The notes below the pieces were generated by a model. The model made no database searches. It was not told the DNA's origin and worked only from the letters and a program-made list of their open reading frames with translations. Source: an uncultured Verrucomicrobiota bacterium (GTDB lineage Bacteria > Verrucomicrobiota > Verrucomicrobiia > Limisphaerales > UBA9464). From it: DNA of 12,078 bases. The position numbers and the translations under genes were made by a program. This document shows positions 6,364 through 12,078 of the stretch, one piece after another (positions within the stretch are counted from its first letter, which is position 1; each line of letters opens with the position of its first letter). The stretch covers positions 1-12,078 of the forward strand of contig CAIYFP010000097.1 in the NCBI GenBank assembly GCA_903925515.1. Direction: 5' to 3'.

Positions 6364-7353
6364 TCAATCCACCGCACCACCCGAGCCCCGCCCGCGCCGC
6401 GCGCCCCCGCCCTCCGCGCCCACGGACTTCACCCCCGACGCCAGCAGCGTTTCAAAATGCGGCGGCTCCTCCTCCCGCGACACCACGCTCACCTCAATCC
6501 GCTCGAACCCGGCCTCCTCCAGCCATCGTTGCAGGTCCGACGCCGCAAACCCAAGCCAACGATCGCCATACCGTTCCCGCGCCTGCTCGAATCGATGCCG
6601 GACAAGGTCCAGCACCAGCACCTGCCCCCCCGCCCGCAGAATCCGATGCGCGGACCCCACCGCCCGCACCGGGTCCTCCGCGTGGTGCAACGCATGGCTC
6701 AGGATCGCCACGTCCACGCTCGCATCCTCCAACGGCGGCTCCACGATGTCGCCCAGCCGAAACTCGAGGTTGCCCACCCCGTTCTCCCGCGCCTTGCGCG
6801 TCCCGAACTCCACCATCCGCTCCGAGTTGTCCACCGCGATCACCCGTCGGCAACGCCTCGCCAGCATCTCCGCGACCAAGCCCTCCCCCGAGCCAAGGTC
6901 CGCCACGTCCAAGGGCGGCAACATCCGCAGCAACAGGTGCCCGAACGCCTGCCACGATCGCCCCGGCCCATAAACCCGGTCGAACCGACCCGCCACATGG
7001 TTGAAATACACCTGCGCTCGCTCCTCCCGCAGCGCCAGCACCCGCCGGAGGTTCACCACGTCTGACGTCCGTTCCGGCAATTCCACCGCGCCCTTCACCG
7101 CCGCCGCCACCAAGGCCCCAACCTCATCCCCCATCCCCGGGTTCAACCCGTAGAAGCTCCGGCGCCCGTCCTTCCTCAACGCCACCAACCCGGCCTCCGT
7201 TAGCAACCCAAGGTGCGTCGAGATGCGCGACTGCCCCAGCCGCGTGACCTCATGGATCTCCGTCACCGATAGCTCCCCAGGCTCCAGCAACGCCACGATC
7301 CGCATCCGCGTCGGGTCGGCCAATGCCCTCAAGGCCTTCAGCGTCTCGCCCAT
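6364..7353 (-). CDS. ArsR-type regulator fused to SAM methyltransferase
   Basis: A 329-residue fusion protein. Residues about 1-80 form an ArsR-like winged helix (LKALADPTR-like start at 5-16, recognition region LGQSRISTHLGLL 39-51, wing KDGRRSFYGL 61-70). About 105-290 is a class I methyltransferase: motif I VADLGSGEG (150-158), acidic strand end VDNS (174-177), LGDI (200-203), ALHHAEDP (221-228). The tail (about 305-329) is Gly/Arg-rich and looks disordered. Metal-sensing Cys/His motifs of classic ArsR proteins are missing; the only cysteine is C168. The fusion type is widespread and is often linked to S-adenosylmethionine metabolism, but no such genes are next to it here. It has a strong GAGGGAGGG ribosome binding site (7355-7363). 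The substrate is unknown. Confidence 0.92.
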   Translation of the reverse strand: MGETLKALRALADPTRMRIVALLEPGELSVTEIHEVTRLGQSRISTHLGLLTEAGLVALRKDGRRSFYGLNPGMGDEVGALVAAAVKGAVELPERTSDVVNLRRVLALREERAQVYFNHVAGRFDRVYGPGRSWQAFGHLLLRMLPPLDVADLGSGEGLVAEMLARRCRRVIAVDNSERMVEFGTRKARENGVGNLEFRLGDIVEPPLEDASVDVAILSHALHHAEDPVRAVGSAHRILRAGGQVLVLDLVRHRFEQARERYGDRWLGFAASDLQRWLEEAGFERIEVSVVSREEEPPHFETLLASGVKSVGAEGGGARRGRGSGGAVD

Positions 7354-7427
7354 GCCCTCCCTCTCGCTTCACGCTCACGCCCCGGTTGCCCCCGGCCCGT
7401 CCAAGGCCCGCCACCCCTCCCCCCAGC

Positions 7428-7455
7428 AAAAAGCCCGCCGTCGTCCACGGCGGGC
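7428..7455 (-). terminator. Intrinsic terminator after the pilin-lipoprotein unit
   Basis: Read on the minus strand: GCCCGCCG (7455-7448), 7-nt loop, CGGCGGGC (7440-7433), then five T (7432-7428). This is a perfect 8-bp GC stem with a T-run. It lies 26 nt after the stop of the small lipoprotein gene and before the ArsR-methyltransferase gene, so it separates the two transcription units. Confidence 0.85.
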
Positions 7456-7480
7456 CTTGCTCCATGCCTGTCCCCTCGCG

Positions 7481-7816
7481 TCATCGGCCTGTCTCAAGCG
7501 CGGACAACGCGCGGTAGGCCTCCTTCGCCTTCTCGTCGTCTGCCATCCGCGGGACAAGGTAGTCCGCGACCTTCTCGCGAAGACGGCGGTACTCCGCCTT
7601 TCCCTCCGGGTTGTTCCCCGCCACCTCCTTGGCCTCCGCCAACCCCGCAATCATGCCCTCGCAATCATTCTTTTGGATCGCCGTCAGGACCTTGTCGGCA
7701 CCCTTCAGCTTGATCGGGCTGTTGTCCGGGCCGCTTTCCCCGCAACCCATGAGCAGGAACGCAGCAAGGACAGCCACGGCAAGGCCGCGCGCCGCCATGG
7801 AATCAAGGGCACGCAT
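7481..7816 (-). CDS. Small Glu/Lys/Ala-rich lipoprotein, unknown function
   Basis: A 111-residue predicted lipoprotein. The signal segment (8-24) ends LLMGC, with C25 as the lipidation site, followed by GESGPDN. The mature part is mainly helical and charged (about 35-108), with one further cysteine (C52) and no known domain; it may be a small periplasmic helical bundle. ATG at 7816 lies 4 nt after the pseudopilin stop, so the pair is probably translationally coupled. A second in-frame ATG at 7798 would give 105 residues and keep the signal; neither start has a clear ribosome binding site. The gene is followed by an intrinsic terminator. The position right after a pseudopilin gene suggests a shared process, but that is inference. 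Confidence 0.82.
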   Translation of the reverse strand: MRALDSMAARGLAVAVLAAFLLMGCGESGPDNSPIKLKGADKVLTAIQKNDCEGMIAGLAEAKEVAGNNPEGKAEYRRLREKVADYLVPRMADDEKAKEAYRALSALETGR

Positions 7817-7820
7817 GGAT

Positions 7821-8687
7821 TCAGCGGCTGAAGCCAGGGCCGTTGAGCAAGTCGTTCGGGGTCGGATTCTTGCGGGCATCAAGGAACTCGTTGAACTGGC
7901 GCAGCTTGATGAACTGCGCCGTCCCGCCTACCCGCCCCACCATCGCCCCGCCGCCCTTGTCCCTCGTGTCCGTGTAGTTGCCGCCTCCCGCATGACGCTG
8001 CGACACGCCCTCGCCACCCGTCAGGGGGTTGTTGCCGGCGTCGTTGAAGAAGAAGCCGTCCGTCTCGTTCTGTTCCCAGAGCTGGATGTCCAAGGGTTGG
8101 TACTGGGTGATCTTGTAGGTCCGACCTTGAAGATCCGACGCACGCGGTCCCACGTAGCCCCCGATGGTCCCGTTCCAGCAATACGACGTCAGCTTCAAGG
8201 GACGCGCCAGCCACCAGCGCTTCTGGTTTCCAGAACCCCGCAACGCCACGTCCTTGGGGCACTCCAGCACGTTGGGCGTCGTCAGGATCTTTCCAAGCTG
8301 CCCGATCCGGAAGAACGCCACTTGGTTCGAGTACTGCGGCGAGTTCTTGTCTCGCCCCGCCGCACTCGCGGGCGCGGCCGGCCCATTCAGGATGCGTCCC
8401 TTGTTCGCCGTCGCATACGCCCAGCAATCCGGCCCAGTCAGGTCGCCGCCCCAGCCGGGATGCGCCAGGTAGTCGTTGTTGTCGGACACGTAGATCTGGC
8501 TCGCCAGAAGGATCTGCTTGACGTTGTTGATATCCACCGTCTTCTGCGCCTGGTCCTTCGCGCGGCCCAACGCCGGCAACAACATGCCAGCAAGGATCGC
8601 GATGATGGCGATGACGACGAGCAACTCGATGAGGGTGAAGGCAAGGCGGTCCCGGAGGTGGCCACCCGTTGTTTCCGGCGTTTTCAT
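7821..8687 (-). CDS. Type II-like pseudopilin (prepilin N-terminal domain)
   Basis: A 288-residue protein of the large verrucomicrobial/planctomycete pseudopilin family. The leader of 16 residues ends LRDRLA, and the cleaved product would begin FTLIELLVVIAIIAILAG (17-34), with Glu at +5; Ala replaces the usual Gly before the cleavage site. The helix continues through AKDQAQKTVDINNVKQI, then ASQIYVSDNNDYLAHPGW (62-79). The globular part holds LECPKD (141-146), SYCWN (168-172), LWEQNE (203-208) and QRHAGGGN (230-237), the order usual in this family. C143 and C170 could pair. ATG at 8687 is chosen because it gives a normal leader; the longer frame to 8756 has no ribosome binding site. No secretion machinery genes are nearby. 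Confidence 0.93.
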   Translation of the reverse strand: MKTPETTGGHLRDRLAFTLIELLVVIAIIAILAGMLLPALGRAKDQAQKTVDINNVKQILLASQIYVSDNNDYLAHPGWGGDLTGPDCWAYATANKGRILNGPAAPASAAGRDKNSPQYSNQVAFFRIGQLGKILTTPNVLECPKDVALRGSGNQKRWWLARPLKLTSYCWNGTIGGYVGPRASDLQGRTYKITQYQPLDIQLWEQNETDGFFFNDAGNNPLTGGEGVSQRHAGGGNYTDTRDKGGGAMVGRVGGTAQFIKLRQFNEFLDARKNPTPNDLLNGPGFSR

Positions 8688-8727
8688 GGCATAGGTATGT
8701 GCGCTGCGTTCCAAGAGAGACTCTCCC

Positions 8728-8756
8728 TTCCTATTGAGATGCCTTCTCCAAGTCAA
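8728..8756 (-). promoter_or_regulatory. Possible sigma70-like promoter of the pseudopilin gene
   Basis: On the minus strand TTGACT (8756-8751) is followed after 17 nt by TAGGAA (8733-8728), a good -35 and a weak -10. The predicted transcript start falls about 34 nt before the ATG, on an 11-nt palindrome GAGAG-A-CTCTC (8715-8725) that could be an operator. The region is shared with the divergent FG-GAP gene. Confidence 0.35.
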
Positions 8757-8796
8757 TACGCGGCTCGCTTCCCACCCCCCCTTGCCGCCTCATCCC

Positions 8797-11106
8797 ATGC
8801 CTGACCCACGCACCCGTCCTGCCTCGCCCGTCCTCGCGGCCGCACTTGTTCTCGCCATCGGCCTCGCCGTCCTGCTCCTCGCCAAGCGCCTTTCCGCCCC
8901 ACCCGCCTCCGCGCCTGCCGCCCAGTCGTCCTCAAGCGCCCTCGATGCCATGGCCGCCCAATTCATGGAAATGGAGGCCGCCGCCAACGCCGACCTCCAT
9001 GCCCACTTCCCCGTCGAGGTGGATTCACTGCCCTTCCGCGAAGCCATGGTCGAATGGTGGAACCACTGGAACCATGCCATCAACCCATGGCCCGAACGCG
9101 CCCTCGCCGTCGCCTCCATCACCGCAACGCCCGGCCCCACGGGCACCTCTCCAAGGTCTCCATCCTTAGCACCACCCCTCGCATGGAACTCCCCCCAATG
9201 GACCCGGCAGGTTCACGCTTGGCATGCCGAAGGCTGGCAAATCACGCGAACCCGCTGGCACCTCGAACACTGGCAACCCTCCCCGCCACCCGCCCGGGCC
9301 GCTGTCCGCTTCCAGATCCTCGCCCAACGCCAGGGTGCCTCCCCCGCGCGCGTAACCCTCTCCGGCCTCGCATGGGTGGACCCCGCTCGCTGGTCCTCCA
9401 CCCCGCTCCAGCCTGATTCCATCGGCCATGTCCGCGTCCATCAACTCGAAGCCCGCGTCTCCCATGGCGCGCCCGCGTTCTCGGTCGAGGCCGAGCTTGA
9501 AATCCCCGTGCCCCCGCACTCCCCCTTCACCGACCCCCTCCTCGTCATCGACGAACCCGACGGCCCCGCCCTCCTCATGGTCGGCGCCGCCACATGGTTC
9601 AGGCGCCGCCATGGCCAATGGCTCGCCGAACCCCTTCACGGACTCCCGCCCGAACGGATCTGGGCCGCCGCCGTCTCCGACTGGAACCACGACGGCTCGC
9701 CCGACCTGTGGCTCGCCTCCGCCGACGGCCTCCGGGTCCTTCCCGGCCCAACTTGGACTGGCCCCGGCATCCTCCTCTGGAACAGCCCCTCCCGCCTCCC
9801 TCACCCCCAGTCCCTCGCCATCGCGGACATCGACGCCGACGGCGACCCCGATGCCTTCATCGGCCAGTACAAGCTCCCCTACCAGGGAGGTCAGTTCCCC
9901 ACCCCATGGCACGATGCCATGGACGGCTTCCGCTCCGTCCTCCTCCAAAACAACGGGACCAATGGATGGTCCGACATCACGTCCACGTCCGGCCTCGGCC
10001 CCAAGGCCAGACGGCGCATCTACTCCGCGTCGTTTGCCGACTGGAACCGCGACGGCCTCCCCGACCTCGCCCTCGCCAGCGACTTCGCAGGACTCGACCT
10101 CTTCCAAAACGCCGGCTCCGCACGCTTCACGGACATTACCCCGTCCCTCGGCACCAACCGCCTCGCCTTCGGCATGGGCCACTGGACCGGCGACATCGAC
10201 GGCGACGACCTCATGGACCTCCTGCTCGTCGGCATGGACTCCCCGGTGGCCGACCGTCTCGACGCCTCCGGCCAACGGCACCCCTCATGGCCAAACGACG
10301 CCCCGCTCCGCCGCGCCATGACCTCTGGCAACCGCTGGCTTCGTTGGGACGGGCAACGCTTTTCACCCAATCCCTCGGGCATCTCCATGGCCCGCGGCGG
10401 CTGGGCATGGGCCGCCACGCTCCTCGACGCCGACAATGACGGCTGGCCCGACATGCACCTTGCCAACGGGCACGAAACCCTCGCCTCCACGGCCGACTAC
10501 GAGGAGCAATTCTGGACCCTCGACCTCCATGCCGCGGCCTCCACCAACAACCCCGTCGCCGATGCCTTCTTCCGCGCAAATGCCGGCAGGCGCGCCGCCG
10601 CACGGGCCTCCTACGGCGGCTGGCTACACGGAGCCCTCTTCCTCAATCAGCATGGCGACGGATGGCGCGAGTCCGCATGGCTCCTCGGCGCCGCCGTCCT
10701 CGCCGACCAACGCAATGCCGTCGCCCTCGACTTCGACCGCGACGGCCGCATCGACCTCGCCGTCTCCACCATGGAGCTCTGGCCCACCCGCCGTCAGCGG
10801 CTCGTCATCCTCTCCAACCGCTCCCAACCCGCCCGGCACTGGCTCGGCCTCCGGTTCCTTGACGACCCCGGCACCGGCTGGTCCGTGCGCATCAAGGCCG
10901 GCGGACGCCTCCAGGAACGCTCCCTCAACACCGGCGAATCCCACCGATCCCAGGCCGTCGGCTCCGTCCACTTCGGGCTCGGCGACGACGCCGTCCTCCA
11001 AGGTCTCGACGTCCGCGCCCCGGGCTCCACGACGTGGCGCCCCGTCTCCCCTCTCCCTTCCGTCGATGCATGGTCCGAGATCCACCTCCACACCCGGCCA
11101 CGCTGA
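8797..11106 (+). CDS. FG-GAP/VCBS repeat protein with ASPIC/UnbV C-terminus
   Basis: A 769-residue envelope protein. An N-terminal signal-anchor is seen at 11-29. Residues about 45-285 are a Trp-rich region I do not recognise (WWNHWNH 87-93, LEIPVPP 234-240). From 290 come calcium-binding-type FG-GAP/VCBS loops: DWNHDGSPD (295-303), DIDADGDPD (344-352), DWNRDGLPD (415-423), a degenerate DIDGDDLMD (466-474), DADNDGWPD (544-552) and DFDRDGRID (645-653), giving a beta-propeller. The C-terminus (about 680-745) is an ASPIC/UnbV domain: HWLGLRF, IKAGGRLQERSLNTGE, SQAVGSVHFGLGD. Such CRTAC1-like proteins are common in Verrucomicrobiota and Planctomycetes; the exact role is unknown, probably surface binding. 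ATG at 8797 is the first in frame and has no clear ribosome binding site; a TTG at 8734 is less likely. Divergent from the pseudopilin gene. Confidence 0.9.
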   Translation: MPDPRTRPASPVLAAALVLAIGLAVLLLAKRLSAPPASAPAAQSSSSALDAMAAQFMEMEAAANADLHAHFPVEVDSLPFREAMVEWWNHWNHAINPWPERALAVASITATPGPTGTSPRSPSLAPPLAWNSPQWTRQVHAWHAEGWQITRTRWHLEHWQPSPPPARAAVRFQILAQRQGASPARVTLSGLAWVDPARWSSTPLQPDSIGHVRVHQLEARVSHGAPAFSVEAELEIPVPPHSPFTDPLLVIDEPDGPALLMVGAATWFRRRHGQWLAEPLHGLPPERIWAAAVSDWNHDGSPDLWLASADGLRVLPGPTWTGPGILLWNSPSRLPHPQSLAIADIDADGDPDAFIGQYKLPYQGGQFPTPWHDAMDGFRSVLLQNNGTNGWSDITSTSGLGPKARRRIYSASFADWNRDGLPDLALASDFAGLDLFQNAGSARFTDITPSLGTNRLAFGMGHWTGDIDGDDLMDLLLVGMDSPVADRLDASGQRHPSWPNDAPLRRAMTSGNRWLRWDGQRFSPNPSGISMARGGWAWAATLLDADNDGWPDMHLANGHETLASTADYEEQFWTLDLHAAASTNNPVADAFFRANAGRRAAARASYGGWLHGALFLNQHGDGWRESAWLLGAAVLADQRNAVALDFDRDGRIDLAVSTMELWPTRRQRLVILSNRSQPARHWLGLRFLDDPGTGWSVRIKAGGRLQERSLNTGESHRSQAVGSVHFGLGDDAVLQGLDVRAPGSTTWRPVSPLPSVDAWSEIHLHTRPR

Positions 11107-11112
11107 ACACCC

Positions 11113-11132
11113 GGCGCGCCCGCGCACGCGCC
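11113..11132. terminator. GC hairpin between convergent genes
   Basis: GGCGCG (11113-11118) pairs with CGCGCC (11127-11132) over an 8-nt loop, in the 42-nt gap between the two converging stop codons. There is no T-run on either side. The position suits a bidirectional terminator, but the stem is short and GC-rich chance pairing is possible. Confidence 0.25.
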
Positions 11133-11148
11133 CCGATCCGCCATACGG

Positions 11149-12078
11149 TCACCTCCCAAACTGCAACGAGAACAGGTCTGCGTCCCGCATCACGAACCGC
11201 AGCCGCACCGGCTTCCCCTCCTGCGCCGCAAGGGCTTCCCCATGGCCCCAGCGCACCTCCCTCCTCACGTCATCCCCCGCAAGCTCTCCGCAATCCTCCA
11301 GCCGCAGCCCCGGCAACGCCGTTCCCTGCGCGTCCTGCACCTCCACGCGCACTCCCCCGGCCGCGCCCGTGCTCACGTTCAACCACAACCTGCCGCCCTC
11401 GAACACCAGCGGATGCGTCACCAGCTCCCCGCCCCGATACGGCGCGCGCACCGACGCCAGTCCGTCCAGCCGCAAGACGTGCCGCACCAAGTGGCAGCTC
11501 GCCTGCGCGTAGTGCGCCTGCTTGTACACCGACATCTCCCCCGGCCCCGTCTGCACGATCCCCAGCGCCGTCAACCCGGCGCGCGACGCCCAGTTCCCGG
11601 GATCCATTCCCGGCCGGATGAACCCCTCAAGGAAGGTGCGCTGGTACCGCGTCCCGCCGCGCGACGTCATCAACACCGCCTCCGCCGTGTCCGCCGCGTA
11701 GCCCTTGGACACCCCCAACGCCCGCTCCTGCTCCTCCGACAATACCCTCCGCCCCGGCACGAACCGCATCGGCGTCGCCACCATCAAGTGCGGCGCACGC
11801 GCGTACGGCTGGGTCTGGCTCGTGTACAGGTGCTCCGGGGGCGCATCCCCGAAGCTCATCGGCTCGGGCTTGCCCCATGTCCGGAAATCCTCCGACGTCG
11901 CCCGGCTGATCGACCGGTACCCCGCGAACCCGCCGCCCGTCCATGAACGCAGGTACACGACGTATCGCCCCTCCGCCTCCGACCAGCACCCCACGTTCTG
12001 CGAGTCAAACGCTCCTTCCCGTATCAACGGCCCGCCCTCCATCCGCCGCCACCGGATGCCATCCCCGGACACGAACCC
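11149..12078 (-). CDS. Glycosidase-like beta-propeller protein, 5' end missing
   Basis: A partial protein; the frame is open to the right edge, where it reads GFVSGDGIRWRRMEGGPL. It resembles a frequent Planctomycetes/Verrucomicrobiota family with a five-bladed propeller fold like GH32/GH43 enzymes. Recognisable pieces are IREGAFDSQNVGCWSE, YRSISRATSEDFRTW, PPEHLYTSQTQPYARAPHL, LMTSRGGTRYQRTFLEGFIRPG and TGPGEMSVYKQAHY. The last 100 residues or so (from RGGELVTHPLVF to the end, with GGVRVEVQDAQG and RLRFVMRDADLFSLQF) look like a C-terminal beta-sandwich. The family is mostly annotated as hypothetical; sugar processing or binding is inference from the fold. A GTG at 12072 is not the true start, because the frame and the family match continue upstream. 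Its stop faces the FG-GAP gene's stop across 42 nt. Confidence 0.87.
   Translation of the reverse strand, partial: GFVSGDGIRWRRMEGGPLIREGAFDSQNVGCWSEAEGRYVVYLRSWTGGGFAGYRSISRATSEDFRTWGKPEPMSFGDAPPEHLYTSQTQPYARAPHLMVATPMRFVPGRRVLSEEQERALGVSKGYAADTAEAVLMTSRGGTRYQRTFLEGFIRPGMDPGNWASRAGLTALGIVQTGPGEMSVYKQAHYAQASCHLVRHVLRLDGLASVRAPYRGGELVTHPLVFEGGRLWLNVSTGAAGGVRVEVQDAQGTALPGLRLEDCGELAGDDVRREVRWGHGEALAAQEGKPVRLRFVMRDADLFSLQFGR

Noticed and set aside
3346..7065. A plus-strand open frame of 1239 codons opposite the apbE, DUF3570, membrane-protein and ArsR-methyltransferase genes.
   Set aside because: It is antisense to four well-supported genes, has an extreme His/Arg/Pro composition and no domain. 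Long antisense frames are expected opposite GC-rich codon usage.
9166..10281. A minus-strand frame of 371 codons inside the FG-GAP gene.
   Set aside because: Antisense shadow of the repeat-rich gene; its Gly/Val/Glu-rich composition mirrors the Asp/Gly/Ala codons of the real frame.

Overview
The window comes from a GC-rich bacterium, most likely a verrucomicrobium. This is inferred from gene content: a type II-like pseudopilin with a FTLIE N-terminus and an NDYLAHPGW stretch, an Ig-repeat protein ending in a FYRVRV tail, an FG-GAP protein with an ASPIC/UnbV C-terminus, a propeller protein of a type common in Verrucomicrobiota and Planctomycetes, and a planctomycete/verrucomicrobial multi-pass membrane protein. 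No rRNA, tRNA, CRISPR array or transposase gene was seen.

Layout from the left: positions 1-1134 hold no convincing gene but carry a cluster of short hairpins and a 37-bp inverted repeat (198-234 and 379-415). From 1135 to 5460, on the minus strand, lies a compact five-gene operon. Reading 5' to 3' it encodes a DUF3570 outer-membrane protein, an ApbE-type FAD:protein FMN transferase, a TlpA-like thioredoxin, a small DUF4266 lipoprotein ending in CGCN, and an Ig-repeat protein with a hydrophobic N-terminus. Upstream of it, same strand, are a six-pass membrane protein (5638-6294) and an ArsR-type regulator fused to a methyltransferase (6364-7353). A further minus-strand unit (pseudopilin plus small lipoprotein, 7481-8687) ends in a clear intrinsic terminator at 7428-7455. 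A large FG-GAP/ASPIC protein is read rightward (8797-11106) and converges on a beta-propeller protein that runs off the right edge (11149-12078).

The most interesting part is the five-gene operon. ApbE enzymes attach FMN to Ser/Thr in motifs close to D-x-x-[ST]-G-A-[ST]. Two other products of this operon carry such a motif: DALSGAT in the DUF3570 protein and HALSGAT in the Ig-repeat protein, just after its membrane segments. With a thioredoxin and a Cys-tailed lipoprotein between them, the set reads as a candidate envelope flavin/thiol redox system. The gene families and motifs are seen in the sequence; the covalent flavin and the redox role are inferred.
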